64,000 bases of DNA from assembly GCF_022809125.1 (NCBI RefSeq), contig NZ_JALGBI010000003.1, forward strand, positions 496,001 through 560,000, written 5' to 3'. Positions 43,737-55,625 of the stretch are shown in pieces. The translations under genes and the position numbers were made by a program. This stretch comes from Variovorax terrae (GTDB lineage Bacteria > Pseudomonadota > Gammaproteobacteria > Burkholderiales > Burkholderiaceae_C). Numbering within the stretch: position 1 is the first letter of the stretch; each line of letters begins with the position of its first letter. The notes below the pieces were generated by a model. It ran no database searches, was not told where the DNA came from, and worked only from the letters and a program-made list of their open reading frames with translations.

Positions 43737-44729
43737 ATGCCGGACCGTTCTCTTTCTTCTTCCCTACCGTTTGAGCTGCCCCGGCCCGAGCTGGGCGCCT
43801 GGCGCGCCGGCAACACCGGCGTCGAGGGCGTGTGGCATTTCGACGCCGCCACACCCGGGCGCCACGTGATGCTGAGCGCCCTGGTGCACGGCAATGAGCT
43901 GTGCGGCGCCTGGGCGCTGCTGGGGCTGCTGGCCGCCGGCGTGCGGCCGCAGCGCGGCCGGCTCACGCTGGCCTTCTGCAACCTCGAGGCCTTCGACCGC
44001 TTCGACGCAGCCGACCACGACGCCTCGCGCTTCGTGGACCAGGACTTCAACCGCCAGTGGAGCGACGCGCGCATCGACGCCGGCGACACGCGCGAGCGCC
44101 GCCGCGCCGCCGCGCTGCGCCCCTTCGTGCGCGAGGCCGACTGGCTGCTCGACCTGCACTCCATGCACGAGCCCTCGGCGCCGCTGCTGCTCACCGGCCT
44201 GCAGCCGCGCAACCTGGCGCTGGCGCGCGCGCTGCGCAGTCCCGGGCATGTGGTGATCGACGCCGGCCACCAGGACGGCGTGCGCATGCGCGACTACGGC
44301 CGCTTCGGCGCCGGCCTGGGCGCGGCGGACGACGACGGCACGCGCTCGCTGCTGCTCGAATGCGGCTTCCACGGCGCCCTGTCCAGCCGCAGCGTGGCGC
44401 AGGACGCCTGCCTGCGCTTTTTGCGGGAGGCCGGCACGCTCGACGCCGAGGCCGCGCAGCGACTGCTGCCGGATTGGCGCCAGCCCGACGCGCCGCGCCA
44501 GTGGGCACTGGAGGTCACGGGCCCGGTGGTGGCCCGCAGCAGCGACTTCCGCTTCGTGCAGCCCTACACCGGCCTGGAGCTGATCGAGCGCGCCGGCACC
44601 GTGATCGGCTGGAACGACGGCGAGCCGGTCACCACGCCCTACGACGACTGCGTGCTCGTGATGCCCTCCACGCGCCAGGCCCGCGCCGGCGTGACGGTGG
44701 TGCGCTTCGCGCGCCGGCGCGCGCTGTAG
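43737..44729 (+). CDS. Aspartoacylase/succinylglutamate desuccinylase family hydrolase
   Basis: A 330-residue zinc hydrolase of the AspA/AstE group within the M14-like fold. Zinc and catalytic residues: His and Glu in VHGNELCGAW, DQDFNRQW, the second His in DLHSMHEP and Glu in LLECGFHG. Such enzymes remove acyl groups from N-acylated amino acids. Six bases separate it from the Bug gene, suggesting a joint role in uptake and cleavage of an N-acyl compound. Start at 43737 is reasonable but not strongly supported. Confidence 0.85.
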   Translation: MPDRSLSSSLPFELPRPELGAWRAGNTGVEGVWHFDAATPGRHVMLSALVHGNELCGAWALLGLLAAGVRPQRGRLTLAFCNLEAFDRFDAADHDASRFVDQDFNRQWSDARIDAGDTRERRRAAALRPFVREADWLLDLHSMHEPSAPLLLTGLQPRNLALARALRSPGHVVIDAGHQDGVRMRDYGRFGAGLGAADDDGTRSLLLECGFHGALSSRSVAQDACLRFLREAGTLDAEAAQRLLPDWRQPDAPRQWALEVTGPVVARSSDFRFVQPYTGLELIERAGTVIGWNDGEPVTTPYDDCVLVMPSTRQARAGVTVVRFARRRAL

Positions 44730-44735
44730 CGCGCC

Positions 44736-45647
44736 CTAGCGGCGCGCGCGCAGCCGCTCGCCGAACATCACGCTGCCCAGCGCCAGCACCACCAGCGCGA
44801 TGCCGGCCCACTGCCAGCCCGTGATGGCCTCGCCCAGGGCCAGCATGCCGGTGGCCAGCCCCACCACCGGCACGCCCAGGCTGAACGGGGCGACGCGGTT
44901 GGCCGGGTGGCGCTTGAGCAGGCCGGTCCACAGCGCGTAGGCCAGGATGGTGGCGATCCAGCCCAGGTAGGCCACGGCCAGCCAGCCGCTGGCGGGCGCC
45001 TGCAGCCAGTGCCAGCGCACGGCCGGGTCGTCGAAGGCCAGCGAGAACACGGTGAACGGCAGGATCGGCACCAGGCTGCTCCAGACCACGAAGCCCAGCG
45101 CGTCGAAGCTGCGGCTGGACTGCTGGGCCTTGCGCGCCACGATGTTCGAGGCGGCCCACATGGCGGCGGCGCACAGGTTGAGCACGAAGCCCCAGGCGGT
45201 GGTGGCGCTGGACGCGGCGCCGGGCACCGCATAGTTCAGGGCGAAGCAGGCCAGGCCCAGCGCCGCCAGCCCCAGGCCGATCTGCAGCGGCCGGCTGGCG
45301 CGCTCGCGCAGCAGCACGAAGCCGAACAGCGCGGTGAAGAACACCTGCGTCTGCATCAGCACCGAGGCCAGCGCCGCCGTCATGCCGACCTGCAGCGCGG
45401 AGAACAGGAAGCCGAACTGCCCCACGCCCTGGGCCAGGCCGTACAGCACCACCCATTTCCAGTGCAGGCGCGGCGGGCGGACCAGCAGCGCCAGCGGCAG
45501 CACGGCGAACACATAGCGCACCGCGCCGAGCTGGAACGGCGTGAAGTCGCGCAGCGCGAACTTCATGGCCACGAAATTCAGGCCCCAGATCACGACCACG
45601 GCCAGCGCGGCCGCGAGATCCCGGCCGCTCAGGCGCTGCGGGTCCAT
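44736..45647 (-). CDS. EamA/DMT-family transporter
   Basis: A 303-residue membrane protein with two EamA repeats (ALAVVVIWGLNFVAMKFALR; LNLCAAAMWAASNIVARKAQ). The ATG at 45647 is preferred over a TTG nine bases earlier. It resembles amino-acid/metabolite exporters such as the O-acetylserine/cysteine exporter group, but the substrate cannot be fixed. Convergent with the aspartoacylase-like gene. Confidence 0.87.
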   Translation of the reverse strand: MDPQRLSGRDLAAALAVVVIWGLNFVAMKFALRDFTPFQLGAVRYVFAVLPLALLVRPPRLHWKWVVLYGLAQGVGQFGFLFSALQVGMTAALASVLMQTQVFFTALFGFVLLRERASRPLQIGLGLAALGLACFALNYAVPGAASSATTAWGFVLNLCAAAMWAASNIVARKAQQSSRSFDALGFVVWSSLVPILPFTVFSLAFDDPAVRWHWLQAPASGWLAVAYLGWIATILAYALWTGLLKRHPANRVAPFSLGVPVVGLATGMLALGEAITGWQWAGIALVVLALGSVMFGERLRARR

Positions 45648-45657
45648 GCCAGCCAAC

Positions 45658-46098
45658 CTACTCGGCTGCGCGCGAGGCGGCGAGCTGGGACTTGGCGCGC
45701 GCGGCCAGCGCCACTTCGCCCGGGGTGGCGGGGGTCCAGGCGTCCACCGGCATCGGGCGGCCGTGCGAGTCGACCGAGACGAACACGATCAGGCATTCGG
45801 TGGTCTTCTCCAGCACCCCGCCCTTCATGTCGCCGCTGCGCACCTCCACCGCGATGTTCATGCTGGTGCTGCCGGTGTAGGCCAGGCGCGCCTCCTCTTC
45901 CACCAGGTCGCCGATCATGATGGGCCGGTGAAAGCGGATGCCGCCCACGTAGACGGTGACGCAGTAGCGCTTGGCCCAGCTCGTGGCGCAGGCGTAGCCG
46001 GCTTCGTCGATCCACTTCATGACGGTGCCGCCGTGGACTTTGCCGCCGAAATTGACGGCGCTGGGTTCGGCGAGAAAACGCAGGGTGATGCTGGACAT
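45658..46098 (-). CDS. Acyl-CoA thioesterase (hotdog fold, YciA/BfiT type)
   Basis: A 146-residue hotdog-fold protein. The typical block VNFGGKVHGGTVMKWIDEAG carries the catalytic Asp, with YVGGIRFHRPIMIGDLVEEE and TTECLIVFVSVD following. Likely cleaves acyl-CoAs, of unknown chain length. It is 10 bp upstream of the EamA gene and probably co-transcribed with it. Confidence 0.88.
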   Translation of the reverse strand: MSSITLRFLAEPSAVNFGGKVHGGTVMKWIDEAGYACATSWAKRYCVTVYVGGIRFHRPIMIGDLVEEEARLAYTGSTSMNIAVEVRSGDMKGGVLEKTTECLIVFVSVDSHGRPMPVDAWTPATPGEVALAARAKSQLAASRAAE

Positions 46099-46173
46099 GG
46101 GCAGGCGCGGTGAATCAGAACGAAGGCCCGATTATGGGCGGGGCTCGGCGCCGCCCGGCATCGGTTCTCGGTG

Positions 46174-46233
46174 ACTTCAAAATTGATAGCATGAAATGAC
46201 CGTCCGACAAGGACATCAGCCTGTTTTTGATGA
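46174..46233 (+). repeat. 60-bp dispersed repeat, copy H (thioesterase-gntR gap)
   Basis: The head reads ACTTCAAAATTGATAGC, losing the initial G, but AGC at 15-17 and GGAC at 38-41 fit the set exactly. It lies in the gap between the thioesterase start and the gntR-type gene stop. Confidence 0.7.
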
Positions 46234-46273
46234 TTTTTTGGCCGCAGAACACCCGGTGGCGCCGATTGCGGCC

Positions 46274-47011
46274 TCAGGCCTCGCCCTGCAGCGTGACGTG
46301 GGTCTCGAAGCGGTCGGACGGCCCCAGCAGCCGCTGGTATTCCACCGGTCGGCCCTGGGCGTCGTAGCCGATGCGCTGCACGTCCACCAGGGCCGAGCCG
46401 ACCGCGACCTGCAGCAGCTTCGCCACCGTCGGCGCGGCCAGGCTGGCGCGGGTGATCAGGTCGATCCTGGCGTAGTGGTGGCCCTGGCTGGCCAGCAGCT
46501 CCGACAGCGCCTGGCGGTTGAAATCCGCCCGCTTGAAGTGGCGGCCAATGTCCTCGGGCAGGAACACCGTGGTGTGCACCTGGGGCTGCCCCTGCATCAT
46601 GCGCACGCGCACCACGCGCAGGACTGGCGCGCCGTCCTCGAGCTGCAGGCTCTGGCCGACATCGGGCGAGGCGGGCACGAAGCCGAACTCCTGCACCACC
46701 GACTGGCTCAGGGTGCGGCGCCGGGCCACCTGCTCCAGGTAGGCCGCGATCGGCGTTGGCATGGCAATCGCCGAGGCCTTGGGCGACACGAAGGTTCCGC
46801 TGCCGGCCTTGCGCAGGATCAGGCCCTGCTGCTCCAGCGATTTCAGGGCCCGGCGCACCGTGACGCGCGAGACGCTGTGCAGCTCGCACAGCTTTTCTTC
46901 GGTGGGGAGCCGGTCGCCCGGACGGTAGCCGCCCGCCGCGATGCTGTCCTTGATGAGGGTGGAGATCTGGTGGTGCAGCGACGTGCCCGGCAAGCGACTG
47001 ACAGCATTCAT
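46274..47011 (-). CDS. GntR-family regulator (HutC/UTRA type)
   Basis: A 245-residue regulator: N-terminal winged HTH (YRPGDRLPTEEKLCELHSVS, TVRRALKSLEQQGLILRK) and a C-terminal UTRA ligand domain (YARIDLITRASLAAPTVAK, VQRIGYDAQGRPVEYQRL). It is divergent from a Bug/LeuCD-like operon. An inverted repeat typical of this family lies in the shared promoter, so it likely represses that operon until its ligand is present. Confidence 0.92.
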   Translation of the reverse strand: MNAVSRLPGTSLHHQISTLIKDSIAAGGYRPGDRLPTEEKLCELHSVSRVTVRRALKSLEQQGLILRKAGSGTFVSPKASAIAMPTPIAAYLEQVARRRTLSQSVVQEFGFVPASPDVGQSLQLEDGAPVLRVVRVRMMQGQPQVHTTVFLPEDIGRHFKRADFNRQALSELLASQGHHYARIDLITRASLAAPTVAKLLQVAVGSALVDVQRIGYDAQGRPVEYQRLLGPSDRFETHVTLQGEA

Positions 47012-47037
47012 CGGTGAATTCTAGGGGTCGGTCTAAA

Positions 47038-47055
47038 TGTATTAATATCAATACA
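47038..47055. promoter_or_regulatory. GntR-type operator
   Basis: TGTATT-AATATC-AATACA, an exact inverted repeat with a six-base spacer, is centred 30 bp upstream of the Bug-gene start and close to the regulator gene start. AT-rich in a high-GC region, it is a good candidate operator for the adjacent GntR protein. Confidence 0.65.
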
Positions 47056-47075
47056 AATATTCGAAGGAGATCCCC

Positions 47076-48108
47076 ATGGCATTTGCCTCCCCCGTGTCGG
47101 CCGGGCCGACTCTTGCCCGGCCTGCGGGCCCGCGCCGCCGCACCGTGCTGGCCGCTTTCGGCGCGAGCGCCTTCTCTGGCCTGGCATCGGCGCAGGGCGG
47201 CGCTCCGGCCTTCAGGCCGAACCGGCCGGTCAGGCTGATTTCGCCGCTGCTGGCCGGGGGCGCGACGGATGCCATCGTGCGTCCGATCGCCTTGCGGCTG
47301 GCCGAGCTGTGGGGCCAGTCGGTGGTGGTGGAAAACCGCCCGGGCGGCGGCACCATCATCGGCACCCAGGCGGTGGTGCAGGCGCCGCCCGACGGCCACA
47401 CCTTCGGCGTGGTCATCAGCGCACTGACCATCAACCCCAGCCTGCGCAGCGACCTGCCCTACGACACCTTCAAGGACATCACCCCGCTGAGCCAGATCGG
47501 CAACATCACCGGCGCGCTCGTGGCGCACCCCTCGTTCGAGGGCAACTCGGTGGAGGAGCTGATCGCGCTCGCCAGGGCGGCGCCCGGGAAGATCTCCTAT
47601 GCCTCGCTGGGCGTGGGCACGGCCGCCCACGTGACGGCGGAGCTGCTGAAGGTGCGCAAGGGCATCGACATGGTCCACATCCCCTATGCGGGCAGCAGCG
47701 CGGCCTACCGCGAACTGCTGCCCGGGCGCGTGCCCATCGGCTTCGTGGTGCTCGAGTCGGCCCTGCCGCACGTCAAGGCGGGCAAGCTCAATCAAGGTGC
47801 TGGCGCTGACCGACATCCGCCGCAACAAGGTCTATCCGCAGTACCCCACGCTCGAGGAAGCCGTGCCCGGGCTGGGCTATGACAGCCCGTTCGGCTTCAT
47901 CGGCCCGCGCGGCCTGAGCGACGACCTTGCGCAGGCCCTGAGCGCGGACATCGTGCGCGTGCTCGGCCTGCCCGACGTGCGCGAGCACCTGGTGCGCCAG
48001 GCCATGGACGTCATCGCCTCGACGCCGCGCGAGTTCGCCGCCGTGATACGCCGCGACGTGGCGCACTGGAGGCAGGCGGTCAAGGAATCGGGTGCCAATG
48101 TCAGCTGA
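47076..48108 (+). pseudogene. Bug/TctC-family binding protein gene, frameshifted
   Basis: The frame begins at 47076 with AAGGAG six bases upstream. It encodes a Bug protein (FRPNRPVRLISPLLAGGATD, VVVENRPGGGTIIGTQAVVQ) up to ALPHVKAGKL, then leaves frame. The expected continuation IKVLALTDIRRNKVYPQYPT is found in another frame and runs to 48108. One extra A in CTCAATCAAG at about 47790 accounts for it: removing it restores G-K-L-I-K-V. No slippery sequence is visible. Either a true recent mutation or a sequencing error. The 3' end overlaps the leuC-like start. Confidence 0.85.
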
Positions 48109-49513
48109 GCCCACCCTGTTCGACAAGGTCTGGCGCCGCCACGTGGTGGCCGACCTGGGCGAAGGCTTTGCCCTGCTGCATGTGGACCGCCATGTGCTCC
48201 AGGACTTCAACGGCAGCGCCTTCACCCGGCTGGCGGCGCGCGGCCTGCCGGTGCGCAATCCCGAACTGACGTTCGCCACGCCCGACCATTCGGTGTCCAC
48301 CGACCCGCGCGACGCCGATCCGGCGCAGCGGGCCAACCCGCACGCGGTGGCGCTGCGCAACGACACGCGCAGGTTCGGCGTCAAGCTGTTCGACGTGGGC
48401 CAGCTCGGCCACGGCATCGTGCATGTGATCGCGCCCGAGCTCGGCCTGGCGCTGCCCGGCCTGACCGTGGCCATCGGCGACAGCCACACCTGCACCCACG
48501 GCGCCCTGGGCACCCTGGCCTGGGGCGTGGGCCAGGGCGAGCTGCTGCACATCCTGGCCACCCAGACCTGCGTGCAGCGCAAGCCGCGGACGATGCGCGT
48601 CACGCTGGACGGGCCTGTGCCGCCAGGCGTGGGCGGCAAGGACCTGATCCTGCACCTGATCCGCACCCTCGGCGCCGACGCCGGCAACGACTACGCCGTC
48701 GAATACGCCGGCAGCGCCGTGCAGGCCCTGCCGATGGAGGCGCGCTTCACCCTGTGCAACATGTCGGTGGAATGGGGCGCGCGCTACGGCATGGTCGCCC
48801 CCGACGACACCACCTTCGCCTGGCTCGCCGGCCGGCCCTATGCGCCGCAGGGCGCGCTATGGGACGCCGCCGTGGCCGACTGGCGCGGCCTGGCGTCGGA
48901 GCCCGGGGCCCGGTTCGACCGCGAGGTCACGCTGGACGTGCGCCGGCTGGCGCCCCAGGTCACCTGGGGCAACAGCCTCGACATGGGCCTGTCGATCGGC
49001 GAGTGCGTGCCCGATCCGCAGCACGAGCCCGATGCGGCGCGGCGCGCCAGCCTCGAGGCATCGCTGCGCTACATGGGACTGGCGCCCGGGCAGCGCATGG
49101 CGGGGCTGCCGGTCGACCGCGTCTTCATCGGCTCGTGCACCAACAGCCGCCTGTCCGATCTGCGGGCCGCCGCCGCCGTGGTGCGCGGGCGCCGCGTGGC
49201 GCCCGGCGTGCAGGCCTGGGTGGTGCCGGGCTCCGAGCAGGTGCGCCGCGAGGCACAGGCCGAGGGGCTGGACCAGGTGTTCATCGCGGCGGGCTTCGAC
49301 TGGCGCACGCCGGGCTGCTCGATGTGCCTGGGCGCCAATGGCGACACCCTCGGCCGCGGCGAGCGGGCGCTGTCCACGGCCAACCGCAACTTCGCGGGGC
49401 GCCAGGGGCCGGGCAGCCGCACCCACATCACCGGGCCGGTGCTGGCCGCCGCGTCGGCCTGCACCGGCGTCATCACCGATCCGCGCGACGGATTCCTGGA
49501 GGAGGCGGCATGA
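48098..49513 (+). CDS. LeuC-like hydro-lyase large subunit (aconitase family)
   Basis: A 471-residue 4Fe-4S hydro-lyase subunit like 3-isopropylmalate dehydratase LeuC. The iron-sulfur cysteines are present: FIGSCTNSR and PGCSMCLGAN; THTCTHGALGTL-like (GDSHTCTHGALG) and HSVSTDP are further active-site blocks. The ATG at 48098 overlaps the Bug frame. Its context (GntR, Bug) points to catabolism of a hydroxy-dicarboxylate or similar acid rather than leucine synthesis, since no leuA or leuB is near. Substrate is inference. Confidence 0.88.
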   Translation: MSAEPTLFDKVWRRHVVADLGEGFALLHVDRHVLQDFNGSAFTRLAARGLPVRNPELTFATPDHSVSTDPRDADPAQRANPHAVALRNDTRRFGVKLFDVGQLGHGIVHVIAPELGLALPGLTVAIGDSHTCTHGALGTLAWGVGQGELLHILATQTCVQRKPRTMRVTLDGPVPPGVGGKDLILHLIRTLGADAGNDYAVEYAGSAVQALPMEARFTLCNMSVEWGARYGMVAPDDTTFAWLAGRPYAPQGALWDAAVADWRGLASEPGARFDREVTLDVRRLAPQVTWGNSLDMGLSIGECVPDPQHEPDAARRASLEASLRYMGLAPGQRMAGLPVDRVFIGSCTNSRLSDLRAAAAVVRGRRVAPGVQAWVVPGSEQVRREAQAEGLDQVFIAAGFDWRTPGCSMCLGANGDTLGRGERALSTANRNFAGRQGPGSRTHITGPVLAAASACTGVITDPRDGFLEEAA

Positions 49514-50148
49514 CGGCGCTGGTCACCCTGAGCGGCGCTGCCGCCCCCCTGTTTCAACCCGACATCAACACCGACACCATCGCACCGCTGGTGCGCTCGG
49601 CCGGCGGCGCGCAGCCGGTCGGCCTGCGCAGCCAGGCGGAACTGGCGCAGCGCCTGTTCGGGCCGTGGCGCTACCAGGCGGACGGCCGGGAGAATCCGGA
49701 CTTCGTGCTGAACCAGGCACCCTACCGCCAGGCGCGCTTTCTGATCGGCGGGCCCAACTTCGCATGCGGCAGCTCGCGCGAAACAGCGGCCACCATGCTC
49801 CAGGCGTTCGGGATCCGCTGCGTGATCGCGCCCAGCTTCGGCCAGATCTTCCGCGACAACTGCTTTCGCAACCACATGCTGCCCTTGATGCTGGAGGCTG
49901 CCACGGTGCAGCGGCTGGCTCAGGCGGCGCGCGGCGGCGCCGCGTTTCACCTCGATCTGGAGGCCATGACGCTGACGCCGCCCGATGGCGAGCCGATTTC
50001 CTTCACCCTGCCCGACTTCCGCCGCGAGATGCTGCTGGCCGGGGCCGACGAGGTGGAGGTGACGCTCCGGCGCGAGCCGGCCATCGCCGCCTACCAGCAG
50101 CGCGTGCGCCGGGAGCGGCCCTGGGAGTGGCTGGCCGAGCCCGTGTGA
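49510..50148 (+). CDS. LeuD-like hydro-lyase small subunit
   Basis: A 212-residue swivel-domain subunit that pairs with the preceding LeuC-like protein; it starts within its stop (ATGA). LeuD signatures: PDINTDTIAPL, the Gly-rich loop GPNFACGSSRETAATML and APSFGQIFRDNCFRNHMLPL. Length is as expected for bacterial LeuD. Confidence 0.9.
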   Translation: MTALVTLSGAAAPLFQPDINTDTIAPLVRSAGGAQPVGLRSQAELAQRLFGPWRYQADGRENPDFVLNQAPYRQARFLIGGPNFACGSSRETAATMLQAFGIRCVIAPSFGQIFRDNCFRNHMLPLMLEAATVQRLAQAARGGAAFHLDLEAMTLTPPDGEPISFTLPDFRREMLLAGADEVEVTLRREPAIAAYQQRVRRERPWEWLAEPV

Positions 50149-50178
50149 GGTGCGCGGCGGCCCGCTGGATGGCGGTGC

Positions 50179-53115
<2,937 letters not shown>

Positions 53116-53241
53116 GATAGACCGGCACCGGCGCGCGCGCTACCGGCCCCGCACGGGAATGCCGGACAATAGCGGGTTTAGCGCCTTTTCAAGCGGTTTT
53201 TTGCCGGTTCTCCTGACAGTTTCCTGCACCGCTTTTGTGCC

Positions 53242-54480
53242 ATGAGCAGCCCCTCCCTTCCCGCCGCCACCCCCATGACGCCCGTCGAGCGCCGCGCCAG
53301 CGGCTCGCTGGCGGCCATTTTTGCCCTGCGCATGCTGGGCCTGTTCCTGGTGCTGCCGGTGTTCGCGCTGGAAGCCCGCAAATACCCCGGGGGCGACGAT
53401 CCGGCCCTGATCGGCCTGGCCATGGGCATCTACGGCCTGACGCAGGGCTTCTTGCAGATCCCGTTCGGCATGGCCTCCGATCGCTGGGGCCGCAAGCGCG
53501 TCATCGTGCTGGGTTTGCTGGTGTTCGCCGCCGGCAGCTTCATGGCGGCCCTGGCCGGCAGCCTGGCCTGGCTCATCGTCGGCCGTGCGCTGCAGGGCGC
53601 GGGCGCGGTGTCGGCCGCCGTCACCGCGCTGCTGGCCGACCAGACGCGCGACGAAGTCCGCACCAAGGCCATGGCCCTGGTGGGCGCCAGCATCGGGCTG
53701 ATGTTTGCCGTGTCGCTGGTGCTGGCGCCGCTGCTGTCGGCCCGGATCGGGCTGGCCGGGCTGTTCGCGGTGACCGGCGCGCTGGCGCTGGCCGGCGTGG
53801 CCATCGTGGCCTGGTGGACGCCGGCCGAGCCGGTGCAGCACAGGAACCAGCCGCGCGGCCGGCTGGCTGAGGTGCTCACGCATGCCGCGCTGCTGCGGCT
53901 CGATTTCGGCGTCTTCGTGCTGCATGCGGTGCAGCTGGCCATGTGGGTGGCCATCCCGGCGCTGCTGGTGCAGGCCGGCCTGCCCAAGGAGCACCACTGG
54001 TGGGTCTACCTGCCCGCGGTGCTGGCCTCGTTCGTGGTGATGGGCATGACGCTGTTTCCGCTCGAGCGCCGGGGCTACCTGCGGGCCGTGTTCCTGGGAG
54101 CCGTCGGCCTGGTGCTGCTGGTGCAACTGGGCCTGCTGCTGATGGCATCCGGCACGCCGGGCGTGGCGGGGTTGGCCGCCCTGCTGTTCGTGTTTTTCTG
54201 CGGCTTCAACGTGCTGGAGGCGAGCCAGCCCAGCATGGCTTCGCGCGTGGCGCCGCCGCATGCGCGCGGCGCGGCGCTGGGCGTCTACAACACCCTGCAG
54301 TCGCTCGGCTTCTTTGCCGGCGGCGTGGCCGGGGGCTGGCTCGTCAAGAACACCGGGCCGCAGGGCCTGTTCGCCGCCTGCGCCGGCCTGATGCTGCTGT
54401 GGCTGCTGGTCGCCTGGCCGATGCAGGCCTCGGCCCGGACCGCGGCCGCCGGCCCGGCCGGCCGTTCGTTGGCTACATAA
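53242..54480 (+). CDS. MFS transporter (YajR-like)
   Basis: A 412-residue membrane protein with twelve predicted helices. MFS motif A is seen as [13 protein letters not shown] and motif-like [20 protein letters not shown] at the first loop is typical of the YajR/multidrug exporter group next to uvrA in Burkholderiales. Substrate unknown. ssb follows after 26 bp on the same strand. Confidence 0.88.
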   Translation: MSSPSLPAATPMTPVERRASGSLAAIFALRMLGLFLVLPVFALEARKYPGGDDPALIGLAMGIYGLTQGFLQIPFGMASDRWGRKRVIVLGLLVFAAGSFMAALAGSLAWLIVGRALQGAGAVSAAVTALLADQTRDEVRTKAMALVGASIGLMFAVSLVLAPLLSARIGLAGLFAVTGALALAGVAIVAWWTPAEPVQHRNQPRGRLAEVLTHAALLRLDFGVFVLHAVQLAMWVAIPALLVQAGLPKEHHWWVYLPAVLASFVVMGMTLFPLERRGYLRAVFLGAVGLVLLVQLGLLLMASGTPGVAGLAALLFVFFCGFNVLEASQPSMASRVAPPHARGAALGVYNTLQSLGFFAGGVAGGWLVKNTGPQGLFAACAGLMLLWLLVAWPMQASARTAAAGPAGRSLAT

Positions 54481-54506
54481 TCGTTACCCCTTCCGGAGGA
54501 AATCAC

Positions 54507-55004
54507 ATGGCATCCGTCAACAAAGTCATTCTCGTCGGCAACTGCGGCCGCGACCCCGAAATCCGCTATCTGCCGTCCGGGCAGGCGGTGGCCAATGTGA
54601 GCGTGGCCACTTCCAGCCGCCGCAAGGACAAGAACACCGGCGAAACGGTGGAAGACACGCAGTGGCACCGCGTTACTTTCTATGACCGCCTGGCCGAGAT
54701 TGCCGGCGAATACGTCAAGAAGGGCCGCCCGATCTACGTCGAAGGCCGCCTGAAATACGGCAAGTACACCGGCCAGGACGGCATCGAGAAGAACACCGTG
54801 GACATCATCGCCACCGAGCTGCAATTGCTGGGCGGCCGCGAAGGCATGGGCGGCCCCTCGGGTGGCGACGATGAGGGCGGTGGCGCGCCGCCGCGCCGCG
54901 CCGCTCCCGCCCCGCGCGCCCCGGCGCCGGCTCCTGCGCCGCGTCAGGCCCCGGCCAAGTCGTCGAGCGGGTTTGACGACATGGACGACGACATTCCGTT
55001 CTGA
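54507..55004 (+). CDS. ssb: Single-stranded DNA-binding protein
   Basis: A 165-residue SSB: an OB-fold domain (1-110; [40 protein letters not shown]) and a Gly/Pro/Ala-rich linker ending in the acidic tip DDMDDDIPF, which recruits partner proteins. RBS GGAGGA is six bases upstream. Confidence 0.97.
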   Translation: MASVNKVILVGNCGRDPEIRYLPSGQAVANVSVATSSRRKDKNTGETVEDTQWHRVTFYDRLAEIAGEYVKKGRPIYVEGRLKYGKYTGQDGIEKNTVDIIATELQLLGGREGMGGPSGGDDEGGGAPPRRAAPAPRAPAPAPAPRQAPAKSSSGFDDMDDDIPF

Positions 55005-55018
55005 GTGGAAAAGACTTT

Positions 55019-55048
55019 TTGCGGGCAGAGGCCTGCAACAGTTTTTTT
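55019..55048 (+). terminator. Likely intrinsic terminator after ssb
   Basis: TTGCGGGC pairs with GCCTGCAA (one G-T wobble) around a four-base loop, followed three bases later by a run of seven T. It lies 15 bp after the ssb stop. Confidence 0.65.
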
Positions 55049-55057
55049 GGCGGAGAT

Positions 55058-55150
55058 AGAGGGGCATCCCCCTCTATGTGCCTTCCCTGCACCGCCGCCC
55101 CCGCAAGGGGGGCCAAAGCAGCGCCCCGGAGGGTGATGGGGCAGCAGGCT
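55058..55150. repeat. GC-rich REP-like segment after ssb
   Basis: Contains two hairpins: AGAGGGG/CCCCTCT with a four-base loop, and a GCCCCCGCAAGGGGGGC core. The second is close in form to the GCCCCCACGGGGGGC core inserted in fmt. No gene fits in this 216-bp gap. Confidence 0.5.
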
Positions 55151-55220
55151 CCAGGACGGCCTCTCATGCGAAACGTGCCCGGCGAAGGCACCGAAGACCA
55201 GCAAGAACAACTCGATCGTC

Positions 55221-55625
55221 TCAAGCGTGAACGGTGATGCTCTTCGCTGCGGGATCGAGATGAATCGAATCGCCGGTCTGGACCATCTCCAGAATATTCT
55301 GATCCCAGCCTTCCATGACCGGCATGCGCGCGAGCACCGCTCCTTGCACCATGACAGGATTGAGCTTGCCGAAGACCAGGGCTTTCGGGGCGATTCCCTT
55401 GTTCAGCAGGTCCAGGAAAGCCCATCCGCCGGCGACGCCACCCTTCGTCGTCGGGATGATGAGCACTCGGTCCCGGATGGACTCACCCTCGGCACTATGG
55501 CCAATGCGAGAGATGACGCCGGTCCAGCGGTCCAGGTCGTAGCGCGGACTGAAGCCCTCGCGCATGACCAGCGCACGCCCGCTCACCGGCAGGCCCCATG
55601 CGCGCTTCACGTTGATTCGTATCAT
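55221..55625 (-). CDS. Aconitase X small (swivel) subunit
   Basis: A 134-residue DUF126-type protein, the swivel domain of two-subunit aconitase X enzymes. LDRWTGVISRIGHSAEGESI, VLIIPTTKGGVAGGWAFLDL and the basic-rich start fit the family. It starts inside the stop of the catalytic subunit gene (ATGA), so the two are made together. Members include cis-3-hydroxy-L-proline dehydratase and mevalonate-5-phosphate dehydratase. Confidence 0.86.
   Translation of the reverse strand: MIRINVKRAWGLPVSGRALVMREGFSPRYDLDRWTGVISRIGHSAEGESIRDRVLIIPTTKGGVAGGWAFLDLLNKGIAPKALVFGKLNPVMVQGAVLARMPVMEGWDQNILEMVQTGDSIHLDPAAKSITVHA

Noticed and set aside
47780..47800. Programmed ribosomal frameshift in the Bug gene
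   Set aside because: There is no slippery heptamer or downstream structure, and Bug proteins are not known to be made this way; a plain one-base insertion fits.
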